Shown here piece by piece: positions 5,870 to 14,285 of a stretch of 14,285 nucleotides of DNA. Source of the stretch: DIGJ01 sp036658435 (GTDB lineage Bacteria; Bacillota; Clostridia; Lachnospirales; Lachnospiraceae); contig JAVXEO010000057.1 in the NCBI GenBank assembly GCA_036658435.1, forward strand, positions 1-14,285. Direction: 5' to 3'. A program made the translations under genes and the position numbers. Within the stretch, counting starts at the first letter, position 1, and every line of letters starts with the position of its first letter. Below the pieces are notes generated by a model. The model was not told where the DNA came from, made no database searches, and saw only the letters and a program-made list of their open reading frames with translations.

Positions 5870-7975
5870 CTATACTAAAGTATTTGCATCAATAATTAAT
5901 GCAACTTCGCCATCTCCAAGAATTGCTGCTCCACTAATTACCTTATTGTTATTAATGTATTTTCCGATGGACTTAATTACAATTTCTAATTGACCAATCA
6001 GATTATCTACAACAAGTCCTGCCAGTTTCTCACCTTTAGAAACAATAACTACAGTAAGGCTTTCCGGTTTTTCTTCTCTTGGTTCTACATCTAAAACTTC
6101 ATCCAAACGAATCAATGGAATGACAGAACCTCTTAAATTAATCACTTCTTTTGTCTGAACATATTCAATTTCTGAGCAAGGTACATCTTCAATCGTCTGA
6201 ATGCTTCCCAGAGGAATTGCATATTTTTCATCGCCAAGTTCAACCATAAGTGCTTGAATAATTGCAAGGGTAAGTGGAAGACGAATAACAAAACTGCTTC
6301 CTTCACCGAGTACCGTATTGCATTCTATATCTCCACCCAGTTTTTCAATGTTTGTCTTAACAACATCAAGTCCTACGCCACGCCCTGATACATCAGAAAT
6401 GGTATCCACTGTGGAAAAGCTTGGAAGGAACAATAAATCAATAATATCCTTAGATGTCATTGTTTCTGACTGCTCCGGTGTAATCGTACCTCTTTCGATG
6501 GCTTTTTGTCTAACCTTTGCAACATCGATTCCACCACCATTGTCTCTTACTTCAATCACTACATTATTGCCATCTTGATAAGCATCTAAGAAAATAGAAC
6601 CAACTTCCGGTTTTCCAAGAGCTCTTCTTTCTTCATTGCTCTCCAATCCATGATCGGCAGCATTTCGAATCAAATGCTGTAAAGGATCCCCAATTTCATC
6701 AATTACGGTTCGATCCAGTTCGGTTTCTTCACCGGTCATGTATAATTCCATTTTTTTATCTAATTTCTTAGTCAAATCACGAATCATACGTGGGAACTTA
6801 TTGACTACCGTTTCAATTGGCATCATTCGAACTTTCATTACAGACTCATGTAAATTGGTGGTTACTCGTTCCAAATACTCAATCTGTTCATTGAATGCTG
6901 CACCATCTTTCGTGGTATCTTCATTGCTTCCAATGGATACAAGACCATTCTTTGCAATAATTAATTCACTTACCAAATTCATTAATACATCCAATTTTTC
7001 AATGTCTACCCGTACAGAACGGTTTACAATTGGTTTCGTATTAGATGATGTTTTCTTTACTGGCTGTCCGTTGGCAGAAGATTTTTCTTTTGTAGTATTT
7101 GCTGTATTAGCAGCCGTTGGTGCCGTCTGCGTTGCTGTTGCAGCCGCACTTTCCGTTTCCTGTGATTCCTCTTCTGTATTTTTAGGAATTTCAAAATTAT
7201 CAATGGCACATTCTCTGACTTCAGATACATTTAATACGGCAGCTTTAACTTTTTCCAACGTTTCTCTGGTAAGTAAAATAACACTAAAGTCAAGTTCAAA
7301 TTTTTCATCTTCAATATCCTGCACGGAAGGAGAGGATACTATAACATCTCCTAATTCTTCCAGTGCTTTAAATACTAAAAATGCTCTGGCAGCTTTTAAA
7401 ATGCAGCTTTCCTGTATGTATACGGTTATTCCAAAGACATTTTCTTCTTCATGTGCTTTACTAATAGCGTGTATTTCATGTTCTTGTAAAACAATATTTT
7501 TAAATTTCATTAAATCCGATGTACCGGCAATTTCTTTCACTTCTTTTGATTCTGTTTTATTGGAATTTTCGCTTTCCACCGGCTGGCCTAAACCTTCTGC
7601 AAGAATATTATTCAGCTCCGTAAGAATATCTTCATAATCTTCCGTTCCTTCATCTGCAGTTGCCTGAATGTTAGCTAAATAGGCCTCTAATGCATCCAAA
7701 CCTTTAAATAAAGTATCTACCAGGTTAGAAGCCACTTTCATTTTGTCATTGCGAATCTCCGAAAATACATTTTCCATGTTATGAGTAAGCTTTTGCATAC
7801 GCTTGTATCCCATGGTTCCTGCCATACCCTTTAATGAATGGGCTGCACGGAAAATCTCATTAATTGTATTTTCATTTTCAGGTTCACTTTCCAGAATTAA
7901 TAATTGTTCATTTAAACTCTGTAAATGTTCTTTTGTTTCATCAATAAAAATCTCTAGGTATTGACTTACGTCCAT
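5870..7975 (-). CDS. cheA: CheA, chemotaxis histidine kinase
   Basis: CheA autophosphorylates in response to chemoreceptors and passes phosphate to CheY and CheB. At 701 residues all five domains are visible. P1/HPt (about 1-105) has the phosphorylated His46 in FRAAHSLKGMAG. P2 (about 170-265) is the response-regulator docking domain. An Ala/Thr-rich linker follows at about 275-310, then P3 dimerisation (about 315-380, with EKLDVLMNLVSELIIAKNGL). P4 is the ATPase, with N-box HLIRNAADHGLE near 434-445, G1 DNGGG near 478-482 and G2 GRGVG near 531-535. P5 (about 565-701) is CheW-like, with NLRGSVIPLIRL. The ATG directly abuts the cheB stop (TAA-ATG), which suggests translational coupling. No key residue is missing. 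Confidence 0.97.
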   Translation of the reverse strand: MDVSQYLEIFIDETKEHLQSLNEQLLILESEPENENTINEIFRAAHSLKGMAGTMGYKRMQKLTHNMENVFSEIRNDKMKVASNLVDTLFKGLDALEAYLANIQATADEGTEDYEDILTELNNILAEGLGQPVESENSNKTESKEVKEIAGTSDLMKFKNIVLQEHEIHAISKAHEEENVFGITVYIQESCILKAARAFLVFKALEELGDVIVSSPSVQDIEDEKFELDFSVILLTRETLEKVKAAVLNVSEVRECAIDNFEIPKNTEEESQETESAAATATQTAPTAANTANTTKEKSSANGQPVKKTSSNTKPIVNRSVRVDIEKLDVLMNLVSELIIAKNGLVSIGSNEDTTKDGAAFNEQIEYLERVTTNLHESVMKVRMMPIETVVNKFPRMIRDLTKKLDKKMELYMTGEETELDRTVIDEIGDPLQHLIRNAADHGLESNEERRALGKPEVGSIFLDAYQDGNNVVIEVRDNGGGIDVAKVRQKAIERGTITPEQSETMTSKDIIDLLFLPSFSTVDTISDVSGRGVGLDVVKTNIEKLGGDIECNTVLGEGSSFVIRLPLTLAIIQALMVELGDEKYAIPLGSIQTIEDVPCSEIEYVQTKEVINLRGSVIPLIRLDEVLDVEPREEKPESLTVVIVSKGEKLAGLVVDNLIGQLEIVIKSIGKYINNNKVISGAAILGDGEVALIIDANTLV

Positions 7976-9055
7976 TTAACGCACCCCCACGTTCTGTGTA
8001 ATCGCGCCGGATATCTTTCTTAGTGGCAGAATCTCATCAGTTAAACCTGCTTCTGCAATCACTTTTGGCATACCATATACGGTACTTGTTGCCTGATCCT
8101 GGGCTATTACATAAATGTTTTTTTGTTCCTTTAGCTGTTTTATTCCTTTTGTACCATCACCACCCATACCAGTTAAAACAACACAGGTGATCTCTTCAAA
8201 ATCAGAGGCTACTAATGACTCGTACATAATATCTGCACATGGTCTTAATCCACCTCTTGCCGGTTCATCGGTTAAAACAATCCGGCATCGTCCATCGCTT
8301 CCTCTTTCAATGCGCATTTGTGAACCGCCTTTGGCTATGTAAACAGCTCCTTTTTCTAATATATCACCATTTGCTGCTTCTTTTACATAGACATTACTCA
8401 TTTCATTTAATCGTAAAGCTAATGAATTCGTAAATCCTGCCGGCATGTGCTGAACCAGGACAACAGGAGCATCTAGTTTTGCAGGTAATGTTGGTATCAC
8501 ATCCTGCAATGCTTTTGGTCCTCCTGTAGAACAGGCAAGAGCAATTAGCTTGCTCCCTTTTACTACCCGATTACTTGGAATTGGTCTTCTGATTGGTTCT
8601 GATACCGATTTCTTTTCAACTTCACGTTCTTCCTTTTTTGCCGGATCTTCAAAACCAAATGCCCAGCAGAGTCTGCGGATAATCTGATCTTGAAAAGATT
8701 CACTTTTTGCTTCTAAAAAGGAATCCGGTTTTGTTACAAAGTCAAAAGCACCTAATTCCAACGCTCTTATGGTTTCTACTGCACCTTGTTTGGCAAGTGT
8801 ACTTACCACAATTGTCGTATGTTTGATATTGTGTTTACTCATTTGTTCCAGAAATTCAAGTCCTGACATCTTTGGCATATTAATGTCTAAAAGAATGGCA
8901 TCGTACTTTTCCTTACTTTTTACTATAAGGTCAAATGCATCCATACCATTATTGGCTATGTCTGCAACTTGAAATCTTTCATCTGTTTTTATTATATCAG
9001 ATAGTACCCTCCTCATAAGTGCAGAATCATCTACAATTAAAATATTTTTTTTCAT
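7976..9055 (-). CDS. cheB: CheB, receptor methylesterase / glutamine deamidase
   Basis: CheB is a response regulator that removes methyl groups from chemoreceptor glutamates when phosphorylated by CheA. At 359 residues it has the normal size. The N-terminal receiver domain (1-about 120) carries the acidic pair Asp9-Asp10, the phosphoacceptor Asp57 in LLDINMPKMSG, and Lys109 in FVTKPDS. After a charged linker (about 135-168) the methylesterase domain has the catalytic triad Ser176 (ACSTGGP), His203 (VQHMPAGFT) and Asp300 (GMGGDG). The start ATG overlaps the stop of the PilZ gene by 4 bp (ATGA), and its own stop abuts cheA. No cheR is visible in the window, so the partner methyltransferase must be encoded elsewhere. 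Confidence 0.97.
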   Translation of the reverse strand: MKKNILIVDDSALMRRVLSDIIKTDERFQVADIANNGMDAFDLIVKSKEKYDAILLDINMPKMSGLEFLEQMSKHNIKHTTIVVSTLAKQGAVETIRALELGAFDFVTKPDSFLEAKSESFQDQIIRRLCWAFGFEDPAKKEEREVEKKSVSEPIRRPIPSNRVVKGSKLIALACSTGGPKALQDVIPTLPAKLDAPVVLVQHMPAGFTNSLALRLNEMSNVYVKEAANGDILEKGAVYIAKGGSQMRIERGSDGRCRIVLTDEPARGGLRPCADIMYESLVASDFEEITCVVLTGMGGDGTKGIKQLKEQKNIYVIAQDQATSTVYGMPKVIAEAGLTDEILPLRKISGAITQNVGVR

Positions 9056-9750
9056 CCGATTGTTCCCCTTTCTTTACTTCTAATTTTTCTTTCTTCTTTA
9101 AATATATACTGTATCAAATTTTCTCTTTCTAAAATATCCAACTCTGTAAATTCTATTCTATGTTCGAAATAACCCATTTTCATTTCTATTGCTTTGGATA
9201 AAACCACAATACCTTTATAAATACGATTTTGCTCTTTACCCTGAAATTGACCGCCAATTTCCAGTTCCAACAGCTGACCTGATTGCATTTCCTCCGTTGA
9301 ATTAAACCGGCATCCACCACCACTTATGTCAATTATTGTTGCAGATGACCACGGTACCTGTTCTTGACTGACTCTTCGGTATTGTATATTCATCACATGT
9401 TCTAACCGGTAATACTGCCGTCTTTGATATTTTTCTAAATCGGTTTCCATATGTACGGTACAAACGGAAATCCGTCCATCTTTAAATCTTTCAATAATTT
9501 CTCCTTTACACTGATATAATCCTTTCTTTGTATAAAAAACAAATAAATATTTTTCACCAGCTTCAAGTGGAATCATAACATTTTTTTCAGTGGGCATGGC
9601 GATTTTAATGGTTTCTTCTTCCATCAAATCAAGTACTTTACTGCTAAATTGCTTTGCATCTGATTTTTCACCATAATTATTTTTTAGAGAAATCATATTG
9701 AATTTTGTACCCGGTGCTATCAATGTTGGCGTTACCATGCTCGTAACCAT
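9052..9750 (-). CDS. PilZ-domain c-di-GMP receptor, YcgR-like flagellar regulator
   Basis: This protein of about 232 residues has the two-domain layout of YcgR/YpfA-type flagellar brakes: an N-terminal YcgR-N-like beta domain (about 1-105) and a C-terminal PilZ domain (about 108-225). The c-di-GMP-binding residues are present. The RxxxR motif is in RRQYYRLE (Arg111 and Arg115 from the start used here), and the DxSxxG motif is in DISGGG (Asp141, Ser143, Gly146). In related systems c-di-GMP-loaded PilZ proteins bind the motor or stator and slow swimming. I chose the ATG at 9750 because GGAG lies six bases before it. The first in-frame ATG (9762), abutting the flhG stop, has no ribosome site and would add four residues. 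It ends overlapping cheB by 4 bp. Bacillus subtilis has no gene at this position. Confidence 0.92.
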   Translation of the reverse strand: MVTSMVTPTLIAPGTKFNMISLKNNYGEKSDAKQFSSKVLDLMEEETIKIAMPTEKNVMIPLEAGEKYLFVFYTKKGLYQCKGEIIERFKDGRISVCTVHMETDLEKYQRRQYYRLEHVMNIQYRRVSQEQVPWSSATIIDISGGGCRFNSTEEMQSGQLLELEIGGQFQGKEQNRIYKGIVVLSKAIEMKMGYFEHRIEFTELDILERENLIQYIFKEERKIRSKERGTIG

Positions 9751-9762
9751 TCCCTTCTCCAT

Positions 9763-10647
9763 TTATTTGGATAATTTTGATCGTACCAGATTGGAAAATA
9801 AACGTGTGATTCCTTTTTCTCCTTTTTGCTCCACTATGGTGTTGGAATTCAGCATTGCAGCAATTTCGGTAATTGCCTTGGATGCCGGAGCTAAGGGATA
9901 TCCAATGGTAACGGGTTTTTGCTGCATGACCGCTTTGGATATCATATTATCCTGTGGTATCGTTCCTAAAAACTCTACTTTAACATTCAAAAATTTATTA
10001 ACAACTACACTTAATTTATCAAAGATTTCTTTTCCCTCAGCCACTGTGTTTACACGGTTTGCCAGCATCTTAATCACTGTATTTTCTGTGAGAAATCCAT
10101 CTTTTTTATTGAGCGTTTTCAAAAGAGCATATGCATCCGTTATAGAGGTTGGTTCCGGGGTTACTATAAGCAGTACTTCCGAGCTTGCTGCTACGAATTC
10201 TAATACGGAGTCTGCAATCCCGGCACCGGTATCAATTATAATGATATCAACCAATTCATCCAGTTCATATAGTGACTGGGATAATCTCATAATTTGTTCT
10301 TTTGTCAGGTTACTAAGTTCCTGAATTCCGGAACCCCCTGAAATAAATCCAATTCCTTCCGGTCCCATTGTAACAATTTCCCGAAGACTTTTTCCTTTAA
10401 AAATCAAATCCGCAAAATTGTACTGGGGACGTATTCCCAGCATAACCTCTATGTTGGCAAGTCCAAAGTCCGTATCCATGATAATTACTCTTTTTCCCAT
10501 CCTTCGAAGTTGAATTGCAAGATTCACGGATATACTCGACTTCCCTACACCGCCTTTTCCACTGGTAATGGTAATAACTCTCGCCGCTGGTCTAGGCAGA
10601 ACATTGGATGTCTTAATAATATTTCTAAGTTGTGTTGCCTGATCCAT
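9763..10647 (-). CDS. flhG: FlhG (YlxH), MinD-type ATPase controlling flagellar number
   Basis: FlhG is a MinD/ParA-family ATPase that works with FlhF to set flagellar number and position. At 294 residues it is of normal length. The N-terminus carries DQATQLR (residues 2-8), matching the DQAxxLR activator motif by which FlhG inserts into the FlhF dimer and stimulates GTP hydrolysis. The deviant Walker A motif is KGGVGKS (Lys31 to Ser37). The switch regions are MDTDFGLANIEVMLG and IIIIDTGAG, and the C-terminal part has the amphipathic helical character expected for membrane attachment (NLVRSKL). The start shares one base with the flhF stop (TAATG), so synthesis of the two partners is probably coupled. 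Confidence 0.96.
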   Translation of the reverse strand: MDQATQLRNIIKTSNVLPRPAARVITITSGKGGVGKSSISVNLAIQLRRMGKRVIIMDTDFGLANIEVMLGIRPQYNFADLIFKGKSLREIVTMGPEGIGFISGGSGIQELSNLTKEQIMRLSQSLYELDELVDIIIIDTGAGIADSVLEFVAASSEVLLIVTPEPTSITDAYALLKTLNKKDGFLTENTVIKMLANRVNTVAEGKEIFDKLSVVVNKFLNVKVEFLGTIPQDNMISKAVMQQKPVTIGYPLAPASKAITEIAAMLNSNTIVEQKGEKGITRLFSNLVRSKLSK

Positions 10648-11852
10648 TAATTATTACCTCCCAATAATTTTTTTGCAATACTCTGTGGATTAATTTTTCC
10701 TATGTCATCCGGTACGTTTTGCCCCCATGTGGTATAAGAAAGTGGCATATCGGTAAGCATTTTTATATTAAATATGTTTCCAATCGTATCCGTCTCATCT
10801 AATTTTGTGAAAATTAGATTGTAATTGATAATTTCTTTATAAGTTTCTGCTATCTTTGCTAAATCCTTATACTTTGTTGTCGCACTCAGTACCAAATAAA
10901 CCTCCCGTTCTTCTTCTGGAATTGAAAAAATTAATTCTTGAATATCCTGTTTATGTTCCATATTCTGATGAGATCTTCCTGCTGTATCAATTAAAACAAG
11001 TTCAAATGGAATCAGTTCTTTTTTTATATCTTTCATTTCTTGTGGGCTATACACAATCTTTAACGGAAGCCCTAAAATATTAGCATAGGTACGCAGTTGT
11101 TCTACCGCTGCAATTCGATAGGTATCTGATGTAATTAATGCCACTTTTCTTTTTTCTTTTAATGTTAAACTAGATGCGATTTTCGCAATTGTAGTTGTTT
11201 TTCCCACTCCCGTTGGTCCAATAAAAAATATGTATTTGGGTTGATTTTCATTGTTTTCTATGGTCTTAGACTGTCCTAATTTCAATATAATTTTTTGGTA
11301 AATGCTGGACAAAACATTATCCACCGAAGCATCGGCTTTTAAATTACGTTCAATTTCTCCAATAATTTGATTTACATATTTTTCATCCACTTCATTATTG
11401 ATTAATTGATTGTATATTAATTGAATACAGGCAATGTTTTTTCCGCTTTCTTCCGTTTCTTCTTCTTTTTTATTGTCCATTTCCGTTGCTTTTAGTTGCT
11501 TTTCTAATAAAAATTGAAGATCATTTAACTTTTGTTCAATTGCGGATTCTTTCGTACTGTTTTCTATTTTTTCTTCTTTATCCGGTAAAATATCTTTGGA
11601 TTTTTCTTTTATTATAGGTGGAGCAATTTGCTGCAGCTTCTGAACCTCTGCAACAATACGGTCTTCATTGCTATAATTTACGTTGTCATCTACTGCCGCC
11701 GTGATTTCAACGGAAGCTTTTTTAAAGAGCTTATAAACCCCCTTGGGTCTTATTGTTCTTATATTCATTACGATTGCTTCTTTTCCAAGTTCTTCTTTTG
11801 CAAGCATAATTGCTTCCGTTTCTGTTCCTGCTTGAAATTTCTTTATTATCAT
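10647..11852 (-). CDS. flhF: FlhF, SRP-type GTPase for flagellar placement
   Basis: FlhF is the third SRP-family GTPase, with Ffh and FtsY, and recruits early flagellar parts to the right membrane site. At 401 residues it has the usual layout. The N-terminal B domain (about 1-120) begins MIIKKFQAGTETEAIMLAKEELG, and its second half is rich in Lys and Glu. A small N domain follows at about 135-195, then the G domain from about 205. G1 is GPTGVGKT (212-219), the insertion-box region has DTYRIAAVEQLRTYA (from 243), G3 is DTAGR (289-293) and G4 is TKLDE (349-353). All nucleotide-binding motifs are intact. The ATG shares one base with the flhA stop (TAATG), and its stop shares one with flhG. Confidence 0.96.
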   Translation of the reverse strand: MIIKKFQAGTETEAIMLAKEELGKEAIVMNIRTIRPKGVYKLFKKASVEITAAVDDNVNYSNEDRIVAEVQKLQQIAPPIIKEKSKDILPDKEEKIENSTKESAIEQKLNDLQFLLEKQLKATEMDNKKEEETEESGKNIACIQLIYNQLINNEVDEKYVNQIIGEIERNLKADASVDNVLSSIYQKIILKLGQSKTIENNENQPKYIFFIGPTGVGKTTTIAKIASSLTLKEKRKVALITSDTYRIAAVEQLRTYANILGLPLKIVYSPQEMKDIKKELIPFELVLIDTAGRSHQNMEHKQDIQELIFSIPEEEREVYLVLSATTKYKDLAKIAETYKEIINYNLIFTKLDETDTIGNIFNIKMLTDMPLSYTTWGQNVPDDIGKINPQSIAKKLLGGNN

Positions 11853-13885
11853 TAGACTGTCACCATCCCTACTGATTGTAATTCAACATTTGAATCGATC
11901 TCATTATAAGATATTACAATTAAATCTTTAAAATAATCTGCCGTTAATTTTTTAAAATACATACGCACAATCGGTGATGTGATAACGATTGGATTTTTTC
12001 CAAGATTTTCTAGTTTTGTGATTTCTTCCTGTACAGAATTTATAATTCCCTGTGTACGATCCGGATCCAAGGTCAAATATGCTCCCTGCTCTGTCTGTTT
12101 TACTGAGCCCATAATTTCCTGCTCAATTTTCGGATCCAAAGTCACAACACTGGTGGCTTCATTAGAGGGAAAATATTTACTGGATATAGCACGTTTCAGA
12201 CTCTGTCTTGCATACTCTGTAAGTACATCCGTGTCCCTTGTGGTAGGTGCATAATCTGCCAGGGTTTCAAATACCGTAATCAAATCTCGAATGGAAATTC
12301 CCTCTCTTAATAAATTTTGTAATACTTTTTGAATTTCACCTACGCTAAGCAATTTTGGAACCAGTTCAGAAACCAAAGTTTCATTTGCTTCTTTTACATT
12401 ATTAATAAGACTTTGAACGTCTTGGCGTGTCATCAATTCATCTAAATGACTACGTACAATTTCAGTAAGATGGGTTGCAATAATAGAAGGTGGGTCTACC
12501 ACGGTATAGCCTAAAGATTCCGCCCTTTCTCTCTGACTTTCCGTTATCCAGATAGCCGGCAGATGAAAGGATGGTTCAAAAGTAGGAATTCCCGTTATTT
12601 CCTCTTCTACATATCCCGGATTCATTGCCATATAGTGGTCAAATAAAATTTCTCCATCACTAACCGGAACCCCTTTAATTTTAATAACGTATTGGTTGGG
12701 GTTTAGTTGTATATTATCTCTTAAACGTATCATAGGAACCACACATCCTAGTTCCAGTGCTACCTGTCTGCGAATCATAACCACACGGTCTAATAAATCT
12801 CCTCCCTGGCTTACATCTGCCAAAGGAATAATTCCATATCCAAATTCCAGTTCAATGGGATCTACCTGTAACAAGGAGGTAACATTTTCCGGTCTACGTA
12901 TTTCTTCTGCAGAACCCTCTTCCTCATTGGTTTCTTTCTCTATTTCTTCTACTTCCATCTTTCCTGCTATCATTCTTGCTGTTATTATAAAAATCAAACC
13001 ATAGGCTGAAAATAAAACAGTATTCAGTGTTGTTAATACACCTAGCGCAATCATAGCGCCGCCTACCATATAAAGAACTTTTGGAATTGAAAAAAGTTGT
13101 CTTACTAATACATCCCCAAGATCGGCTTCTTTTGAAACTTTGGTTACCAGAATACCCGTTGCCAGGGATATCATTAAGGAGGGAATCTGACTGACCAAAC
13201 CATCTCCTATGGTTAAAATCGAAAATTTTTCCAGTGCCTGCATGGGTTCTAATCCTAAATACAAAATGCCCATAGCCAGTCCACCGGCAAAGTTAACTAC
13301 TGTGATAATAAGACCTGCTGTTGCATCTCCTTTTACATATTTTGTAGCACCGTCCATAGCCCCAAAAAAACTGGATTCATCTTGAATCTTCTGACGCCTT
13401 TGCTTTGCTTCCTCATCCGTAATGATGCCTGTATTCAAGTCTGCATCAATGGCCATTTGTTTTCCCGGCATAGCATCCAGGGTAAAACGTGCCGTCACTT
13501 CTGCAACACGTTCCGAACCTTTATTTATAACCATAAATTGTACTAAAATTAAAATAATAAATACAATTCCACCTACAATTAAGTTACCTCCACCAACAAA
13601 TTCACCAAAAGTAGTTACAACGTTTCCGGGTTCTCCCGTTGTTAAAATCAATTTTGTTGAGGATACATTCAATGATATTCTAAAGATTGTAGTAAACAGT
13701 AATAAAGTTGGGAAACTAGACATTTCCAACGCTTCTCTTGAAAAAAGTGCGGTAAATAAAATAATCATCGCAACTGAAATATTAAGTCCAAGTAAAATAT
13801 CCAATAGAAAGCTTGGTATTGGTATAATAAAGAACAAAATTGCTAACATCAGATATAATCCCAATACGGCATCTGTTTTTTTCAT
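11852..13885 (-). CDS. flhA: FlhA, flagellar type III export gate protein
   Basis: FlhA is the large export-gate subunit that forms the nonameric cytoplasmic ring and uses the proton-motive force to export flagellar substrates. At 677 residues it has the usual length. The N-terminal half (about 1-320) has hydrophobic segments consistent with eight membrane helices and contains the FHIPEP-family signature RISLNVSSTKLIL (about 69-81). The conserved cytoplasmic loop ARFTLDAMPGKQMAIDADLN precedes DEEAKQRRQKIQDESSFFGA. After an acidic linker (about 310-330) comes the C-terminal docking domain for chaperone-substrate complexes. A strong AGGAGG (13895-13900) precedes the ATG by 9 nt. It lies 27 bp after flhB, and its last base is shared with the flhF start. 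Confidence 0.97.
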   Translation of the reverse strand: MKKTDAVLGLYLMLAILFFIIPIPSFLLDILLGLNISVAMIILFTALFSREALEMSSFPTLLLFTTIFRISLNVSSTKLILTTGEPGNVVTTFGEFVGGGNLIVGGIVFIILILVQFMVINKGSERVAEVTARFTLDAMPGKQMAIDADLNTGIITDEEAKQRRQKIQDESSFFGAMDGATKYVKGDATAGLIITVVNFAGGLAMGILYLGLEPMQALEKFSILTIGDGLVSQIPSLMISLATGILVTKVSKEADLGDVLVRQLFSIPKVLYMVGGAMIALGVLTTLNTVLFSAYGLIFIITARMIAGKMEVEEIEKETNEEEGSAEEIRRPENVTSLLQVDPIELEFGYGIIPLADVSQGGDLLDRVVMIRRQVALELGCVVPMIRLRDNIQLNPNQYVIKIKGVPVSDGEILFDHYMAMNPGYVEEEITGIPTFEPSFHLPAIWITESQRERAESLGYTVVDPPSIIATHLTEIVRSHLDELMTRQDVQSLINNVKEANETLVSELVPKLLSVGEIQKVLQNLLREGISIRDLITVFETLADYAPTTRDTDVLTEYARQSLKRAISSKYFPSNEATSVVTLDPKIEQEIMGSVKQTEQGAYLTLDPDRTQGIINSVQEEITKLENLGKNPIVITSPIVRMYFKKLTADYFKDLIVISYNEIDSNVELQSVGMVTV

Positions 13886-13894
13886 ACCTGCAAA

Positions 13895-13900
13895 CCTCCT
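13895..13900 (-). promoter_or_regulatory. Ribosome binding site of flhA
   Basis: AGGAGG on the minus strand lies 9 nt before the flhA ATG, in the 27-bp spacer after flhB. It confirms the start at 13885 and excludes a start inside flhB. Confidence 0.75.
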
Positions 13901-13912
13901 TTTTTCTTAAAG

Positions 13913-14285
13913 TTAAATTTTACCTTTGATTCCATATACATAAGCAAGGACTTCCGCTACCATCTGATAAAGCTCCTCAGGTATTTCATTCCCTACTTCT
14001 ACGTTGTAATAAAGCATTCTTGCCAATGGTTTATTTTCAACAATCTCAACCTTGTTTTCTTTTGCAACTTCTTTAATCTTTTGTGCCAGGTAGTCGGCAC
14101 CCTTTGCAACAACAATAGGTGCTTCCGAATTTTCCCTGTCATATTTTACAGCAACCGCCAAATGGGTTGGGTTGGTAATAACTACATCTGCCTCCGGAAC
14201 TTCCTGCATCATTCGTTGTCTGGATACATCCCGCATCTTCTGACGAATTTTACCTTTAATTTGCGGATCTCCTTCGGATTGCTTA
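13913..14285 (-). CDS. flhB: FlhB, flagellar export switch protein, C-terminal fragment
   Basis: Only the last 124 codons are inside the window; the gene continues past the high-coordinate edge. The fragment begins KQSEGDPQIKGKIRQKMRDV, the typical linker joining the FlhB membrane part to its cytoplasmic domain, so an internal Met at 14236 is not the start. The autocleavage motif NPTH is present in ADVVITNPTHLAVAVKYDRE. FlhB cleaves itself between Asn and Pro there, which switches export from rod/hook to filament substrates. The rest has the family's conserved YLAQKIKEVAKEN, ENKPLARMLYYNVEVG and IPEELYQMVAEVLAYVYGIK segments. It ends 27 bp before flhA, the invariant gene order in Firmicutes. 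Confidence 0.96.
   Translation of the reverse strand, partial: KQSEGDPQIKGKIRQKMRDVSRQRMMQEVPEADVVITNPTHLAVAVKYDRENSEAPIVVAKGADYLAQKIKEVAKENKVEIVENKPLARMLYYNVEVGNEIPEELYQMVAEVLAYVYGIKGKI

Noticed and set aside
6738..7637. Open frame of 299 codons on the plus strand opposite cheA.
   Set aside because: It lies wholly inside cheA, whose domains and motifs are all intact on the other strand. Its translation is Ser/Thr/Phe-rich with no recognisable motif, as expected for a shadow frame.
9698..10324. Open frame of 208 codons on the plus strand opposite flhG and the start of the PilZ gene.
   Set aside because: It is antisense to well-supported genes, spans their junction, and has no ribosome site or family motif.
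13422..13910. Open frame of 162 codons on the plus strand opposite the N-terminus of flhA.
   Set aside because: It is a shadow of the flhA membrane domain with no independent coding evidence.
14236..14236. Methionine at 14236 as a possible start of a short FlhB-C protein (FlhX-like).
   Set aside because: The frame stays open to the window edge and the upstream residues are the conserved FlhB linker, so it is an internal codon of full-length flhB.

Overview
This window is the distal part of a flagellar and chemotaxis operon from an AT-rich, motile member of the Firmicutes class Clostridia. Protein style and gene content suggest a Lachnospiraceae-type bacterium; this is inference, and no species is claimed. 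All supported genes are on the minus strand, so transcription runs from high to low coordinates. The block is nearly gap-free: the longest stretch without a gene is about 75 bp. Several genes overlap or abut (TAATG at flhA/flhF and flhF/flhG, ATGA at pilZ/cheB, TAA-ATG at cheB/cheA), which indicates one co-transcribed, translationally coupled unit.

In transcription order: the C-terminal part of flhB (cut by the window edge), flhA, flhF, flhG, a PilZ-domain c-di-GMP receptor, cheB, cheA, cheW, cheC, cheD, a small two-helix membrane protein with an acidic tail, the flagellar sigma factor fliA/sigD, fapA (DUF342; its start is damaged by a 10-N assembly gap), a small disordered protein, a membrane-anchored coiled-coil protein resembling SwrB, and the N-terminus of a membrane-anchored protein with a six-residue tandem repeat, possibly MltG-like.

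The genes form one programme. FlhA and FlhB are core parts of the flagellar type III export gate. FlhF and FlhG are the GTPase/ATPase pair that sets flagellar position and number. CheA, CheW, CheB, CheC and CheD are the signalling kinase, coupling protein and adaptation enzymes. The PilZ protein probably links c-di-GMP to motility. SigD switches on late flagellar genes.

The order flhB-flhA-flhF-flhG-cheB-cheA-cheW-cheC-cheD-sigD-swrB matches the Bacillus subtilis fla/che operon. Relative to it, this window has four extra genes: pilZ, the 95-residue membrane protein, fapA and the 102-residue protein. I found no wholly new system. The best leads are the uncharacterised proteins around sigD and the anomalous sequence beside the assembly gap at the fapA start. 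No tRNA, rRNA, CRISPR, IS element or convincing promoter was seen.
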